A stretch of 64,000 nt of DNA from Alkalicoccus urumqiensis (GCF_002993335.1 NZ_PVNS01000010.1:62001-126000), one strand, 5' to 3'. Positions 51,497 to 62,751 are shown, counted from the first letter of the stretch. Numbers and translations: made by a program. Notes: generated by a model not told the origin, from the letters alone.

Positions 51497-53323
51497 ATGA
51501 AACCAGAAGATAGAATTAAACGAAGAGACCGAATCCGTAATTTTTCGATCATTGCCCATATTGACCACGGCAAATCGACGCTTGCTGACCGGATTTTAGA
51601 AAAAACGAGTGCATTGACCCAGCGGGAGATGCAGGACCAGATGCTCGATGCAATGGATCTGGAGCGTGAACGTGGAATTACGATTAAATTAAATGCAGTC
51701 CAGCTGACTTATACAGCAAAAGACGGGGAAGAGTACATTTTCCATTTGATTGACACACCGGGGCATGTCGATTTTGCCTATGAAGTCTCCCGCAGCCTTG
51801 CGGCATGTGAAGGGGCGCTTCTGATCGTCGATGCAGCACAGGGAATTGAGGCACAGACACTTGCGAATGTCTACCTTGCCCTTGATAATGATCTGGAAAT
51901 CATCCCGATTATTAACAAAATTGATCTGCCGGGTGCTGAACCGGACCGTGTACGTCAGGAAGTAGAAGACGTCATCGGCCTTCCGGGAGAGGACTGCATT
52001 CCGGCTTCTGCTAAAGACGGCGTCGGAATTGATGAAATTATCGAATCCATTGTGGAAAAAATACCGGCACCACAGGGTGATCCGGAGGCACCGCTGAAAG
52101 CGATGATCTTCGATTCACTCTACGATCCATACCGCGGCGTTATCGTCTATGTCCGTATTATGGAGGGGACGGTAAAGCCAAAACAGAAAATCCGCATGAT
52201 GGCAAACGGCAAGGAATTTGAAGTCGCGGAGCTCGGAGTGTTTACGCCGAAGCCGACACCGAAAGATGAGCTGACTGTCGGCGACGTCGGTTTTATGATT
52301 GCAAACATCAAGCAGGTCGGAGACAGCCAGGTAGGGGATACGATTACTCATGCGGCTAAACCGACACCAGAGCCGCTTCCCGGCTACCGTAAACTGAATC
52401 CGATGGTTTTCTGCGGATTGTATCCGGTGGACACGAACGACTACAACGGCCTCCGGGAAGCGCTGGAAAAACTGGAACTGAATGATTCGTCTCTGCAGTT
52501 TGAGGCAGAAACGTCGCAGGCGCTCGGATTCGGGTTCCGCTGCGGTTTTCTCGGTCTTCTGCATATGGAAATTATTCAGGAGCGGATCGAGCGGGAATTT
52601 AATATTGATCTCATCACGACTGCGCCAAGTGTTATTTACGGGGTCACGCTGACAGATGGTACGGAACTGGAGATTGATAATCCGTCTGAAATGCCGGATG
52701 CGCAGACGGTGGACCATATCCGTGAACCATACGTCAAAGCAGAGGTTATGGTGCCGAATGAATACGTTGGGCCTGTGATGGAATTGTGCCAGAAAAAGCG
52801 CGGGGATTATGTTGACATGAAATACCTGGATGAAAACCGGGTGAACATTGTTTACAACATTCCGCTTTCAGAGATCGTCTATGATTTCTTTGATACGCTG
52901 AAGTCCAGTACGAAGGGCTACGCCTCGTTCGATTACGAGCTGATCGGCTACAAAGAAAGCAACCTGGTAAAAATGGATATTCTCTTAAACGGAGAAAAAA
53001 TCGACGCCCTTTCGATCATTGTCCACCGCGACAGCGCCTATGACCGCGGAAAGCATATAGCAGAAAAACTGAAGAATCTGATCCCGCGTCAGCAGTTCGA
53101 AGTGCCTGTACAGGCAAGTATCGGTCAGAAAGTCGTGGCCCGCTCCACGATCAAAGCGATGCGTAAAAACGTACTTGCTAAATGTTACGGCGGGGATGTA
53201 TCCCGTAAGCGGAAGCTTCTGGAAAAACAGAAAGAAGGAAAGAAGCGGATGAAGAGCGTAGGGAACGTAGAAGTACCCCAGGAAGCGTTCATGTCCGTTC
53301 TTAGTATGGATGATAACAAATAA
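51497..53323 (+). CDS. lepA: Elongation factor 4 (LepA)
   Basis: Ribosome-associated translational GTPase that acts on stalled or assembling ribosomes. 608 residues. G1 [16 protein letters not shown]3 DTPGHVDF, G4 NKIDLPG and the C-terminal domain specific to LepA ([20 protein letters not shown] and [20 protein letters not shown]). Usual length. In B. subtilis gpr and spoIIP separate rpsT and lepA; here only 185 bases do. Confidence 0.98.
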   Translation: MKPEDRIKRRDRIRNFSIIAHIDHGKSTLADRILEKTSALTQREMQDQMLDAMDLERERGITIKLNAVQLTYTAKDGEEYIFHLIDTPGHVDFAYEVSRSLAACEGALLIVDAAQGIEAQTLANVYLALDNDLEIIPIINKIDLPGAEPDRVRQEVEDVIGLPGEDCIPASAKDGVGIDEIIESIVEKIPAPQGDPEAPLKAMIFDSLYDPYRGVIVYVRIMEGTVKPKQKIRMMANGKEFEVAELGVFTPKPTPKDELTVGDVGFMIANIKQVGDSQVGDTITHAAKPTPEPLPGYRKLNPMVFCGLYPVDTNDYNGLREALEKLELNDSSLQFEAETSQALGFGFRCGFLGLLHMEIIQERIEREFNIDLITTAPSVIYGVTLTDGTELEIDNPSEMPDAQTVDHIREPYVKAEVMVPNEYVGPVMELCQKKRGDYVDMKYLDENRVNIVYNIPLSEIVYDFFDTLKSSTKGYASFDYELIGYKESNLVKMDILLNGEKIDALSIIVHRDSAYDRGKHIAEKLKNLIPRQQFEVPVQASIGQKVVARSTIKAMRKNVLAKCYGGDVSRKRKLLEKQKEGKKRMKSVGNVEVPQEAFMSVLSMDDNK

Positions 53324-53339
53324 GCTATAGTTTTGGGCA

Positions 53340-53363
53340 GGTCCGGCTTCAGGCCGGGCCTCC
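53340..53363 (+). terminator. Weak hairpin between lepA and hemW
   Basis: GGTCCGGC (53340-53347) pairs with GCCGGGCC (53353-53360), one G-U pair, then a short pyrimidine-rich tail. Probably a partial terminator. Confidence 0.5.
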
Positions 53364-53400
53364 CTTTCTGTTTGTTTGATAACGAAAGGAGCATCATCAG

Positions 53401-54570
53401 ATGAGAAGATCGCTTTATCTGCATGTACCGTTCTGCGGGCAGATCTGCCACTACTGCGATTTCAATAAATTTTTTCTGCACAACCAGCCGGTGGACCGGT
53501 ATGTTCAGGCAGTGGAGAAAGAGTTGAAAGAAACGGCAGAAGCCCTGCCGCCTCCGGATCCGATCGAAACGATTTATGTCGGCGGGGGAACACCGACAGC
53601 AGTGACGCCTGAGCAGCTGAGGAAAATGCTCCGCGCTGTAAGGACGTATTTCCCTGTATCCAACGAAGTGGAATTCACCGTGGAAGTCAACCCGGGAAGT
53701 GCGGATGCCTCCATGATGCGCATGTTGAAAGAAGAAGGGGTGAACCGGCTCAGTATCGGAGCCCAGACGTTTGATGAAGGACTTTTACGCGCAATCAACC
53801 GGGATCATAAAGCGGGTCAGGTGGAAGAAACGATTCATCTGGCGCGGGAGCACGGACTGACGAATTTGTCTATTGACCTTATGTTTGGTCTACCGACACA
53901 GACGATGGGGCAGTGGAAGGATACACTGAAAAGGGCAGTGTCCCTCCCAATCACCCATATCAGTGCCTATGCTTTGAAGGTTGAGCCGAAAACAGTATTT
54001 TATCAAATGGAAAAACGGGGTCAGCTCGTACTTCCAACGGTGGAGCTGGAAGCCGATATGTATGAGGAGCTGAAGCAGGCCGCAGCAGATGCCGGCATGA
54101 CTCAGTACGAAATCAGCAATTTCGCAGCTGAAGGGTTCGAGAGTATGCACAACCTGGCGTACTGGAATAATGATGAATACTATGGAATCGGCGCCGGCGC
54201 CCACAGCTATACAGACAGCATCCGCCGCCGGAATTTCGGACCGCTTCCGCAGTATTTAAAAGCAGTGGAAACCGGCAGTCTGCCTTACCTCGAACAGCAT
54301 ACCGTGCCGGTTCAGGAAAAAATGGAAGAAGAAATGTTTATGGGGCTCCGGAAACGGTTAGGAGTATCGAGGAAACAATTTCAGCATCGGTACAACCGCA
54401 GCATCGGCGAGGTGTTCCCGGGCGTTGTTGAAGCATTGACCAGCCGGGGCCTCCTCGCTTCAAACGGTGACCGTCTTTTCTTGACGGAAGAAGGAAAACT
54501 TCTCGGAAACGACGTATTTGAACAATTTCTTCTTGCAGCAGATCCGGTGCCGGCAGAAGAAGAGAATTAA
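53401..54570 (+). CDS. hemW: Haem chaperone HemW (radical SAM)
   Basis: A 389-residue radical-SAM protein of the coproporphyrinogen-III-oxidase-like family that carries haem to its targets. The cluster motif is HVPFCGQICHYCDFNKF (Cys-X3-Cys-X2-Cys); others are YVGGGTPTAV, SIGAQTFDEGLLRAINRDHK and SIDLMFGLPTQT, and GIGAGAHSY. It lacks the fourth Cys typical of true HemN. ATG 53401 follows GAAAGGAGC. Confidence 0.95.
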   Translation: MRRSLYLHVPFCGQICHYCDFNKFFLHNQPVDRYVQAVEKELKETAEALPPPDPIETIYVGGGTPTAVTPEQLRKMLRAVRTYFPVSNEVEFTVEVNPGSADASMMRMLKEEGVNRLSIGAQTFDEGLLRAINRDHKAGQVEETIHLAREHGLTNLSIDLMFGLPTQTMGQWKDTLKRAVSLPITHISAYALKVEPKTVFYQMEKRGQLVLPTVELEADMYEELKQAAADAGMTQYEISNFAAEGFESMHNLAYWNNDEYYGIGAGAHSYTDSIRRRNFGPLPQYLKAVETGSLPYLEQHTVPVQEKMEEEMFMGLRKRLGVSRKQFQHRYNRSIGEVFPGVVEALTSRGLLASNGDRLFLTEEGKLLGNDVFEQFLLAADPVPAEEEN

Positions 54571-54580
54571 ATTCATTCCG

Positions 54581-54610
54581 TTGACAACATCGCCGCTCCT
54601 TTGGTACTTT
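54581..54610 (+). promoter_or_regulatory. Sigma-A promoter of the hrcA-grpE-dnaK operon
   Basis: TTGACA (54581-54586), then 18 bases and TACTTT (54605-54610), a partial -10. It ends 12 bases upstream of the CIRCE element. Confidence 0.65.
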
Positions 54611-54621
54611 ATATATTAGAT

Positions 54622-54648
54622 TTAGCACTCGGATAACAAGAGTGCTAA
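54622..54648 (+). promoter_or_regulatory. CIRCE operator (HrcA binding site)
   Basis: TTAGCACTC (54622-54630), nine bases, GAGTGCTAA (54640-54648): an exact match to the CIRCE consensus, 17 bases before hrcA. HrcA binds it and represses this operon at normal temperature. Confidence 0.98.
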
Positions 54649-54664
54649 CAGGAGGGGATGAACG

Positions 54665-55693
54665 ATGCTGACAGAACGCCAGCTCGCGATCTTAAAAGCG
54701 ATTGTCGATGACTATATTGTTCATGCTGAACCCGTTGGCTCCCGTACAATTTCTAAAAGGAATGATATGGCTTTCAGTCCGGCAACGATCCGGAATGAGA
54801 TGTCGGATCTCGAAGAGCTCGGGTTTCTTGAGAAACCTCACAGTTCTGCCGGGAGAATCCCTTCACAGAAAGGATACAGGTATTACGTAGACCACCTGCT
54901 TTCTCCTTCGAAATTGTCCAGCCGGGATATGGCAGACATCCATTCACGGCTTGCGCTTCAGTTCCGGGAATCGGAGCAGGTGATTCAGCAGTCAGCCAAA
55001 GTGCTCTCCCAGCTTACCTCGTATACTTCGATCGTTCTCGGTCCGGAAGTATTCGAGTCCCGGCTGTCCCAGATTCAGCTTATTCCGATCTCCGGCGATC
55101 AGGCAGTTATGATTATCGTGACCGATTCCGGCCACGTTGAAAATCAGACGGTCCACTTTCCGGAATCGGTATCGGCCCAGGATGTGGAGCGTGTTGTCAA
55201 TATACTGAATGACCGGCTCCGCGGTGTGCCGATCTACCGGCTGCAGCAGAAACTTTCTCAGGAAATTGCGGATGTGCTGAAGAAGTACGTAACGAAGTAT
55301 GAGACGATGCTTCACACCATTGGTCAGGTTTTCGCTGACCAGCAGCAGGAAAAAGTATATTACGGCGGAAAAACGAATATCTTAAGCCAGCCGGAGTTTC
55401 ACGACGTTGACCGCGTCCGCAGTATTCTGAATCTGTTTGAGGAAGATGCGCTGATTTCCAGGCTCATCCGTTCAGAAGATGAAGGGTTGACGATCCGGAT
55501 CGGAGCAGAAAATGATTTTGAACCATTTTCCGATTTATCCATCGTCACTGCGACATATACACTGGAAGGTAAATACGTCGGCACGATCGGTCTGCTTGGA
55601 CCAACACGGATGGAATATCCGCGCGTGATCAGCTTAATGGATTACTTTGCAAAAGATATGACACAGATGCTCAGCCGCAGACAGTCGGACTGA
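54665..55693 (+). CDS. hrcA: Heat-inducible transcription repressor HrcA
   Basis: The 342-residue repressor of class I heat-shock genes. N-terminal winged-helix domain: LTERQLAILKAIVDDYIVHA, VGSRTISKR, SPATIRNEMSDLEELGFLEK and HSSAGRIPSQKGYRYYVD. The C-terminal GAF-like part ends in VGTIGLLGPTRMEYPRVISLM. It keeps itself and the chaperones low via the CIRCE site upstream. ATG 54665 follows AGGAGGGG. Confidence 0.97.
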   Translation: MLTERQLAILKAIVDDYIVHAEPVGSRTISKRNDMAFSPATIRNEMSDLEELGFLEKPHSSAGRIPSQKGYRYYVDHLLSPSKLSSRDMADIHSRLALQFRESEQVIQQSAKVLSQLTSYTSIVLGPEVFESRLSQIQLIPISGDQAVMIIVTDSGHVENQTVHFPESVSAQDVERVVNILNDRLRGVPIYRLQQKLSQEIADVLKKYVTKYETMLHTIGQVFADQQQEKVYYGGKTNILSQPEFHDVDRVRSILNLFEEDALISRLIRSEDEGLTIRIGAENDFEPFSDLSIVTATYTLEGKYVGTIGLLGPTRMEYPRVISLMDYFAKDMTQMLSRRQSD

Positions 55694-55716
55694 TCAGTTC
55701 AAGGAGGTGAATGTTC

Positions 55717-56298
55717 GTGGCAGATAAGGAAAACAACGTATCCCCGGAAGAACAGGAAGAGGTTGAAACGGTGGAAGCCGAAGAGGTGAAAATCGTCGAT
55801 TCTGATTCCGGGGAACAAACAGAAGAAGAGGCAAGTCCTGAAAGTTCAGAAGCAGCAGACTCCGAGCTTGAGAAGAAAGTTCAGGAGGCGCAGGACCGGG
55901 TTCTGCGGATTCAGGCTGATTATGACAACTTCCGCCGCCGCACCCGTCAGGAAAAAGAGGCGGCAGCTAAATATAAATCACAGCAGCTCGCTGAGAGTCT
56001 CCTGCCCGCGCTTGATAACTTTGAGCGGGCACTGAACATGGAGCCGGAATCGGAAGAAGCGAAGAACCTTTATCAGGGCATGAAAATGGTCCATCAGCAG
56101 ATGCTGGAAGCTCTCCGCTCGGAAGGCGTAGAGCCGATGGAGGTAAAAGGACAGGAATTCGACCCGCACCTGCATGAAGCCGTTATGCAGGTGGAGGAAG
56201 AAGGCTTTGACAGCAATGTAGTTGTAGAAGAGCTGCAGAAAGGCTACATGCTTAAAGACAAAGTCATCCGTCCAGCAATGGTTAAAGTAAATGGATAA
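55717..56298 (+). CDS. grpE: Nucleotide exchange factor GrpE
   Basis: A 193-residue co-chaperone releasing ADP from DnaK. An acidic disordered N-terminus (many Glu) precedes the long coiled coil and the core [20 protein letters not shown], and the beta-domain [15 protein letters not shown] and [19 protein letters not shown] 55717 is chosen because AAGGAGG (55701-55707) is nine bases away; the ATG at 55711 is too close. 23 bp downstream of hrcA. Confidence 0.95.
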   Translation: MADKENNVSPEEQEEVETVEAEEVKIVDSDSGEQTEEEASPESSEAADSELEKKVQEAQDRVLRIQADYDNFRRRTRQEKEAAAKYKSQQLAESLLPALDNFERALNMEPESEEAKNLYQGMKMVHQQMLEALRSEGVEPMEVKGQEFDPHLHEAVMQVEEEGFDSNVVVEELQKGYMLKDKVIRPAMVKVNG

Positions 56299-56330
56299 AT
56301 TTATAGAAGCAGTGAAGGAGGAGTTCAATC

Positions 56331-58157
56331 ATGAGTAAAGTAATCGGTATCGACCTTGGTACAACGAATTCATGTGTTGCCGTTATGGAAGGCGGCGAAG
56401 CAACAGTTATTACAAACGCAGAAGGTGCCCGCACTACGCCGTCCGTCGTTTCATTTAAAGACGGCGAACGCCAGGTGGGTGAAGTGGCAAAGCGTCAGAT
56501 GATCACGAACCCGAATACAATCACTTCAATTAAACGCCACATGGGTACAGACTATAAAGTAGAAGCAGAAGGCAAAACGTACACACCTCAGGAAATTTCC
56601 GCTATCACGCTGCAGAAACTGAAGTCCGATGCGGAAGCATACCTCGGGGAAACGGTCACGAAGGCAGTTATCACTGTGCCTGCCTACTTCAATGATTCCC
56701 AGCGTCAGGCAACAAAAGATGCAGGTAAAATCGCAGGCCTTGAAGTAGAGCGGATCGTCAATGAGCCGACAGCAGCAGCGCTTGCCTACGGTCTGGATAA
56801 AGAAGAGGATCAGACGATTCTCGTTTATGACCTCGGCGGCGGTACGTTTGACGTGTCGATTCTGGAACTTGGCGATGGCTTCTTTGAAGTAAAATCAACG
56901 TCCGGCGACAACAAACTCGGCGGAGATGATTTTGACCAGGTCATCATTGATCACCTTGTAAATGAATTCAAAAAAGAGAACGGCATTGATCTGAGCCAGG
57001 ATAAAATGGCCCTTCAGCGTCTGAAAGATGCTGCAGAAAAAGCGAAAAAAGATCTCTCCGGTGTGACACAGACGCAGATCAGCCTTCCATTTATTACGGC
57101 AGATCAGTCTGGTCCGAAGCACCTGGAGCTGAACTTGACGCGTGCAAAATTTGAAGATCTTTCCTCCCAGCTTGTGGAGAAGACGATGGAGCCGACACGC
57201 CGTGCACTGAAGGACGCAGGTCTTTCTGCAGGAGAAGTTGACAAAGTAGTTCTCGTCGGCGGTTCCACACGGATTCCAGCGGTTCAGGAAGCAATCAAGA
57301 AAGTTACCGGCAAAGACCCTCACAAAGGTGTAAACCCGGATGAGGTTGTAGCACTCGGTGCAGCAATTCAGGCAGGTGTTTTGACAGGGGATGTCAAAGA
57401 CGTTGTTCTTCTGGACGTCACACCACTTTCGCTCGGAATCGAAACGATGGGCGGCGTATTTACAAAGCTGATCGAACGCAACACGACGATTCCGACGTCG
57501 AAATCGCAGACATTCTCCACCGCTGCAGATAACCAGCCTTCGGTTGATATTCATGTGCTGCAGGGTGAGCGTGAAATGGCAGCAGACAACAAAACACTCG
57601 GCCGTTTCCAGCTGGCTGATATTCCACCGGCACCACGCGGTGTACCACAGATCGAAGTAACGTTTGATATCGATGCGAACGGTATTGTAAATGTCGGCGC
57701 GAAAGATCTGGGCACGAATAAAGAACAGTCGATTACGATCACGTCGAGCTCCGGCCTGTCCGATGAGGAAGTCGAGCAGATGGTAAAAGATGCAGAGGAA
57801 AATGCTGAAGCGGACAAGCAGCGCCGTGAAGAAGTCGACCTCCGTAACGAAGCTGATCAGCTCGTCTTTACTACTGAAAAAACGCTTAAAGACCTCGAGG
57901 ATAACGTGGATGCAGAAGAGAAAGAAAAAGCAGAGGCTGCAAAAGAAAAACTGAAATCCGCGCTTGAAGGAGAAGACCTTGAAGCGATCCGTACGGCGAA
58001 AGACGAGCTGCAGGAAATAGTTACGCAGCTTACGACGAAGCTGTATGAGCAGGCAGCTCAGCAGCAGGCTGACGGTGCTCAGGACAGTGCACAGCCGGAA
58101 GATGATGTTGTCGATGCCGATTATGAAGAAGTAAACGACGACGAAAAGAAAGAATAA
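56331..58157 (+). CDS. dnaK: Chaperone DnaK (Hsp70)
   Basis: 608 residues, normal for Bacillus Dna[66 protein letters not shown] and the substrate domain [13 protein letters not shown] identify it. It ends with an acidic tail ([18 protein letters not shown]). It binds unfolded proteins in an ATP cycle with GrpE and DnaJ. Start ATG 56331 with AAGGAGG upstream. Confidence 0.99.
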   Translation: MSKVIGIDLGTTNSCVAVMEGGEATVITNAEGARTTPSVVSFKDGERQVGEVAKRQMITNPNTITSIKRHMGTDYKVEAEGKTYTPQEISAITLQKLKSDAEAYLGETVTKAVITVPAYFNDSQRQATKDAGKIAGLEVERIVNEPTAAALAYGLDKEEDQTILVYDLGGGTFDVSILELGDGFFEVKSTSGDNKLGGDDFDQVIIDHLVNEFKKENGIDLSQDKMALQRLKDAAEKAKKDLSGVTQTQISLPFITADQSGPKHLELNLTRAKFEDLSSQLVEKTMEPTRRALKDAGLSAGEVDKVVLVGGSTRIPAVQEAIKKVTGKDPHKGVNPDEVVALGAAIQAGVLTGDVKDVVLLDVTPLSLGIETMGGVFTKLIERNTTIPTSKSQTFSTAADNQPSVDIHVLQGEREMAADNKTLGRFQLADIPPAPRGVPQIEVTFDIDANGIVNVGAKDLGTNKEQSITITSSSGLSDEEVEQMVKDAEENAEADKQRREEVDLRNEADQLVFTTEKTLKDLEDNVDAEEKEKAEAAKEKLKSALEGEDLEAIRTAKDELQEIVTQLTTKLYEQAAQQQADGAQDSAQPEDDVVDADYEEVNDDEKKE

Positions 58158-58213
58158 ACAAGACCAGCGCCGGAAGGACAAGACTTCACTCTTTCCAACC
58201 AGCGGCTTGCATA

Positions 58214-58280
58214 CGCATGAGGAGCGCCGGTCCGGCCGCCGCGGCAGTGAACCGCGGCTCCGGACTGCACACCCCATGCG
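58214..58280 (+). promoter_or_regulatory. Nested stem-loop between dnaK and dnaJ
   Basis: Three nested inverted arms: CGCATG/CATGCG (58214-58219/58275-58280), GTCCGG/CCGGAC (58230-58235/58260-58265) and CCGCGG/CCGCGG (58239-58244/58252-58257) with an apical loop of seven bases. No gene is there. Confidence 0.6.
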
Positions 58281-58308
58281 TTTTGCTGTGTTTTATGATG
58301 ATGAATGG

Positions 58309-58393
58309 AAAAAAAGCGCAGACTGAAAAGACGATGATCTGATGCAGAATCATGCAGCCGGAGCCGTGTATTCTTTTGATCTGCGCTTTTTTT
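58309..58393 (+). terminator. Long-loop inverted repeat with T7, terminator between dnaK and dnaJ
   Basis: AAAAAAAGCGCAGA (58309-58322) is a perfect inverted match to 58380-58393, ending in seven T. The 57-nt loop is long for a terminator, but folding of the loop itself can bring the arms together. It would reduce read-through into dnaJ. Confidence 0.6.
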
Positions 58394-58494
58394 CTGAGAA
58401 ACAATCGACATGCCGGCCGGAAGGAAATCCGCTTTACGGCACCGGTACCAGGTGATAACATTGTCGTTATGAGTAAACTCGGGAGTGGTAAATG

Positions 58495-59616
58495 ATGAGC
58501 AAGCGAGACTATTATGACGTATTAGGCGTCGAAAAAGGCGCAGATGAGCAGGAAATAAAAAAAGCATACCGGAAACTTGCACGAAAATACCATCCGGACG
58601 TAAATAAAGAAGCAGATGCAGAAGAGAAATTCAAAGAGGTCAAAGAAGCATACGATACGCTTTCTGACGGCCAGAAGCGTGCCCATTATGATCAGTTCGG
58701 CCATGCCGATCCGAACCAGGGATTCGGGGGAGCCGGAGCGGGTGACTTCGGCGGCTTCAGCGATATTTTTGATATGTTCTTCGGCGGCGGCCGGCAGCGT
58801 GATCCAAATGCTCCGCGTCAGGGGCAGGATCTGCAGTACACCATGATACTCGAATTTAAAGAAGCCGTATTTGGTAAAGAGACAGAGATTGAAATTCCGC
58901 GTGAAGAGAACTGCGAAACGTGCGGAGGCGACGGTGCAAAGCCGGGTACGAGCCCGGAAACCTGTTCGAAATGCGGCGGTGCCGGCCAGTTGAACGTGGA
59001 GCAGAATACGCCGTTCGGTCGCGTAGTGAACCGCCGTGTATGTGATCAGTGTGATGGTACAGGCCAGACGGTGAAAGATAAATGCCGCACGTGCGGCGGA
59101 CGCGGAAAAATCAAAAAACGCAAAAAAATCAGCGTCACCATTCCAGCAGGTGTCGACACCGGACAGCAGCTCCGTGTACCGGGACAGGGTGAGCCCGGAA
59201 TTAACGGAGGGCCTCCAGGAGACCTGTTCGTTGTGTTTAACGTAAAAGAACATGAATTTTTCCAGCGTGACGGGGACGATATCTTCTGTGAAATGCCGAT
59301 TACGTTTGTTCAGGCTGCGCTCGGCGATGAGGTGGAAGTGCCGACATTGAACGGAAAAGTGAAACTGAAAGTGCCCGCAGGAACGCAGAGCGGCACCCAT
59401 TTCCGTCTGCGCGGCAAAGGCGCCCCGAACGTGCGCGGTGCCGGACAGGGTGACCAGCATATTCAAATGCGTATCGTCACACCGAAAAAGCTGACGGACC
59501 GTCAGAAAGAGCTTCTCCGCGAATTCAACGAAGAAGGCGGAAGTGATATGCCGGATGAGCAGAGCCAGAACTTCTTTGCGAAAGTAAAGCGCGCATTTAA
59601 AAACTTTGGTGAATAA
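58495..59616 (+). CDS. dnaJ: Chaperone DnaJ (Hsp40)
   Basis: A 373-residue type I J-protein: J domain with [20 protein letters not shown] and YHPDVNK (HPD motif), Gly/Phe-rich linker, zinc-finger domain with four CxxCxGxG motifs ([32 protein letters not shown]), C-terminal substrate domains. It presents clients to DnaK. Two ATG codons (58492, 58495) after GGGAGTGG. Separated from dnaK by 334 bp, more than usual. Confidence 0.98.
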   Translation: MSKRDYYDVLGVEKGADEQEIKKAYRKLARKYHPDVNKEADAEEKFKEVKEAYDTLSDGQKRAHYDQFGHADPNQGFGGAGAGDFGGFSDIFDMFFGGGRQRDPNAPRQGQDLQYTMILEFKEAVFGKETEIEIPREENCETCGGDGAKPGTSPETCSKCGGAGQLNVEQNTPFGRVVNRRVCDQCDGTGQTVKDKCRTCGGRGKIKKRKKISVTIPAGVDTGQQLRVPGQGEPGINGGPPGDLFVVFNVKEHEFFQRDGDDIFCEMPITFVQAALGDEVEVPTLNGKVKLKVPAGTQSGTHFRLRGKGAPNVRGAGQGDQHIQMRIVTPKKLTDRQKELLREFNEEGGSDMPDEQSQNFFAKVKRAFKNFGE

Positions 59617-59634
59617 AAAGGAGCTGAACGATTC

Positions 59635-60585
59635 GTGAAGTGGTCGGAAATCAGTATTCATACGACGCAGGAAGCAGTCGAGCCTGTCAGTCATATTCTG
59701 CATGAAGCCGGCGCGGGCGGCGTGGTCATTGAAGACCGCGCCGATTTCCTGCGTGAGAGGGAAAATGTGTATGGAGAAATATATGACCTGTCCGCCGATG
59801 ATTATCCGGATGCGGGAGTACTTATTAAAGCCTATCTGCCAGTGAACAGCTTTCTCGGTGATGCTGTGGAGGAAATCCGCCAATCTGTGAAGCAGCTGAA
59901 GCAGTACGGTATTGATGCCGGCTCCGGCAGTGTCTCGATCTCGGAAGTGGATGAAGAAGAGTGGGCCACCGCGTGGAAAAAGTATTATAAACCGGCGAAA
60001 ATCGGCAGCAGGATCACGATCTCGCCAAGCTGGGAATTGTATACACCTGTACGGGACGAAGAAATTGTAGTAGAGCTGGATCCCGGCATGGCGTTCGGGA
60101 CAGGCACGCATCCGACCACTGTGCTCTGCATTCAGGCACTGGAAAAGGAAACGGGCGACGGCATCCGTATGCTTGATGTAGGTACCGGCTCCGGGGTTCT
60201 GGCGATTGCAGCGGCAAAACTGGGCGCAGCACAAGTTGATGCAGTGGATCTGGACGATGTTGCTGTGAAAAGTGCAGAGGAGAATGTCGCAATCAACAAC
60301 GAAGAGTCCCGTATCACGGTTCACCACGGAAACCTTCTTGAGAATGCGGCAGAAGGCTATGACCTGATTGCCGCCAACATTCTGGCTGAAGTCATTACCG
60401 GTATGACACACGATGCCTTCCGTGCTCTCCGGCCGGGCGGAAAGCTGATCGTTTCAGGAATTATCGAGACAAAGCGGGAGCTCGTCAAAGATGCACTGCT
60501 TGAAGCAGGCTTAGTCATTGAGTCCATTACAGAAATGGAAGACTGGGTGGCCATCACGTCACGCCGGCCGGTGGAGGAGAACTGA
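59635..60585 (+). CDS. prmA: Ribosomal protein L11 methyltransferase
   Basis: A 316-residue SAM enzyme trimethylating L11. ELDPGMAFGTGTHPTTVLC, MLDVGTGSGVLAIAAAKLGA and DLIAANILAEVI are the PrmA signatures. GTG 59635 follows AAAAGGAGCTG. It overlaps rsmE by one base and so forms a translationally coupled pair. Confidence 0.96.
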   Translation: MKWSEISIHTTQEAVEPVSHILHEAGAGGVVIEDRADFLRERENVYGEIYDLSADDYPDAGVLIKAYLPVNSFLGDAVEEIRQSVKQLKQYGIDAGSGSVSISEVDEEEWATAWKKYYKPAKIGSRITISPSWELYTPVRDEEIVVELDPGMAFGTGTHPTTVLCIQALEKETGDGIRMLDVGTGSGVLAIAAAKLGAAQVDAVDLDDVAVKSAEENVAINNEESRITVHHGNLLENAAEGYDLIAANILAEVITGMTHDAFRALRPGGKLIVSGIIETKRELVKDALLEAGLVIESITEMEDWVAITSRRPVEEN

Positions 60586-61319
60586 TGCAGCGTTATTTTA
60601 TTGACACCGCTGACTTTTCCCGCGGAACGGTTCCGCTGCCTGAAGACGTGCAGCACCATGTGAACCGGGTTATGCGGATGGAGGAGGGAGACTCCTTCAT
60701 TCTCTGCAGCGGAGGAACCTGTGTCGAGGCAGAACTTCTTTCTGAAAACGAAGCACAAGTGAAAGGACTGCTGGAGAATGATCCGGAGCTGCCGGTATCG
60801 GTAACGATTGCTCACGGACTTCCGAAAGCCGATAAACTGGAACTCGTCATTCAAAAAGGCACCGAGCTTGGAGCGGATGCTTTTTTTCCTTTTGAAGCCT
60901 CACGGTCGGTCGTCCGTCTTGACGAGAAAAAAGCCGTGAAGAAACAGGAACGCTGGCAGAAAATTGCCCGTGAAGCAGCCGAGCAGTCCCACCGGAGCAG
61001 GGTGCCGTATGTGTTTCAGCTGCAGTCAAAAAATGCGCTCATTCAACGACTGCAGGAAGCAGATTATGGTATCATAGCCTATGAGGAAAATGCGAAGTCA
61101 GGGGATCACGAGGGGCTCCACCGCTTTTTGGAAACAGTGGAGCCGGGGGCAGACGTTGTCATCGTACTTGGACCGGAAGGCGGACTGACGCCGGAAGAAG
61201 CAGAAGCATTCTCTCCCTATGCAGCGCCGGTTTCCCTCGGTCCGAGAATTCTCCGGACAGAAACAGCGCCGCTGTATCTTCTTTCTGTCTTCAGCTATTA
61301 TTTTGAGTTAATGAGGTGA
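60585..61319 (+). CDS. rsmE: 16S rRNA m3U1498 methyltransferase RsmE
   Basis: A 244-residue SPOUT methyltransferase. N-terminal PUA-like part (HHVNRVMRMEEGDSF), then the knotted SAM site VVIVLGPEGGLTPEEAEAF and LGPRILRTETAPLYLLSV. It acts on U1498 (E. coli numbering) in 16S rRNA of the assembled 30S. The stop overlaps the mtaB upstream region. Confidence 0.96.
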   Translation: MQRYFIDTADFSRGTVPLPEDVQHHVNRVMRMEEGDSFILCSGGTCVEAELLSENEAQVKGLLENDPELPVSVTIAHGLPKADKLELVIQKGTELGADAFFPFEASRSVVRLDEKKAVKKQERWQKIAREAAEQSHRSRVPYVFQLQSKNALIQRLQEADYGIIAYEENAKSGDHEGLHRFLETVEPGADVVIVLGPEGGLTPEEAEAFSPYAAPVSLGPRILRTETAPLYLLSVFSYYFELMR

Positions 61320-61324
61320 CCCAT

Positions 61325-62659
61325 ATGAAGAAAGTAGCGTTTCATACGCTTGGGTGCAAAGTAAACCATTACGAAACGGAAGCGATCTGGCAGCTGTTTA
61401 AGCAGGACGGCTATGAAAAATCATCCTTTGATGAAACGGCGGATGTCTACGTGATCAATACGTGCACCGTGACGAACACCGGTGATAAAAAGAGCCGTCA
61501 GGTGATCCGCCGGGCCATCCGGAAAAATCCGGATGCGGTTATCTGTGTAACAGGGTGCTACGCGCAGACGTCCCCGGCTGAAATCATGGCGATCCCGGGT
61601 GTGGATGTCGTTGTCGGCACGCAGGACAGACATAAAATGATTCCGTACATTGAAGAATTCCGTGAGAGCCGTGAGCCGATCAACGGCGTCGGTAACATTA
61701 TGAAAACAAGGGTGTATGAAGAGCTGGATGTTCCGGCATTCACTGACCGCACACGTGCTTCCTTAAAAATTCAGGAAGGGTGCAACAATTTCTGCACCTT
61801 CTGTATTATTCCGTGGGCGCGCGGGCTGATGCGTTCCCGGGACCCGGAAGAAGTGCTCCGCCAGGCAGAGCAGCTTGTGGAGGCAGGATATAAAGAAATC
61901 GTGCTTACCGGTATTCATACAGGCGGGTACGGAGAAGATATGAAAGACTATTCTCTCGCGCGGCTGTTAACAGATCTGGAAACGATTGATGGATTGAAAC
62001 GTATCCGCATCTCGTCGATAGAAGGCAGTCAGATTACAGATGATGTTATTCAAGTAATCGACCGTTCAGAAAAAATTGTCCGGCACCTTCACGTACCGAT
62101 GCAGTCCGGCTCGGATACGGTGTTAAAACGGATGCGCCGCAAATATACAATGGCGTTTTATAAAGAGCGTGTAGAACGGCTGAAGCTTGCGCTTCCGGGA
62201 CTTGCGGTAACATCAGATGTTATCGTCGGTTTTCCTGGAGAGACAGAAGAAGAGTTTGCTGAAACGTATCAGGCAGTGCAGGACATCGGCTTTTCCGAAC
62301 TCCACGTCTTTCCTTATTCGAAACGTACGGGAACGCCCGCTGCGCGGATGGATGATCAGGTTGAGGATGAAATCAAGCATGCACGTGTGCGCCGGCTTAT
62401 TGCCCTTTCGGATCAACAGGCGAAAGAATATGCTGCGAAGCACGAAGGCACTCTGCTTGAAATGATTCCTGAGGAGGAAGACAAAGAAGAAGAAGGCCTC
62501 CTCGTCGGCTATACCGATAACTACATGAAAGTGAAAGTGAAGCTGGATGCTTCCTATATCGGCAGTATCGTGGAAGTGCATATTGATGAAGCGGGTTATC
62601 CTTACAACCGCGGATCCTATGTGCGTACGGTCTCACGGGAGAAAGCAGAAGCACTGTAA
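61325..62659 (+). CDS. mtaB: tRNA t6A37 methylthiotransferase MtaB
   Basis: A 444-residue radical-SAM methylthiotransferase converting t6A to ms2t6A at position 37. N-terminal UPF0004 cluster Cys ([25 protein letters not shown]), radical-SAM motif [15 protein letters not shown], and C-terminal TRAM domain ([18 protein letters not shown]). ATG 61325 has GAGGTG six bases upstream; the ATG at 61316 overlaps rsmE. The yqeV orthologue. Confidence 0.96.
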   Translation: MKKVAFHTLGCKVNHYETEAIWQLFKQDGYEKSSFDETADVYVINTCTVTNTGDKKSRQVIRRAIRKNPDAVICVTGCYAQTSPAEIMAIPGVDVVVGTQDRHKMIPYIEEFRESREPINGVGNIMKTRVYEELDVPAFTDRTRASLKIQEGCNNFCTFCIIPWARGLMRSRDPEEVLRQAEQLVEAGYKEIVLTGIHTGGYGEDMKDYSLARLLTDLETIDGLKRIRISSIEGSQITDDVIQVIDRSEKIVRHLHVPMQSGSDTVLKRMRRKYTMAFYKERVERLKLALPGLAVTSDVIVGFPGETEEEFAETYQAVQDIGFSELHVFPYSKRTGTPAARMDDQVEDEIKHARVRRLIALSDQQAKEYAAKHEGTLLEMIPEEEDKEEEGLLVGYTDNYMKVKVKLDASYIGSIVEVHIDEAGYPYNRGSYVRTVSREKAEAL

Positions 62660-62751
62660 ATCAGACGTTGACCATTACACAATCATTCGCTATAATTGAA
62701 AAAGACATGTTTTCCGCATGTCGATTGGTTGTCCGGAGGGAGGGATACAGA

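Noticed and set aside
56895-58277. 460-residue frame opposite to dnaK
   Set aside because: Fully antisense to dnaK; a shadow of its strongly biased codon use, with no recognisable protein features.
58522-60411. 629-residue frame opposite to dnaJ and prmA
   Set aside because: Antisense shadow of two well-identified genes.
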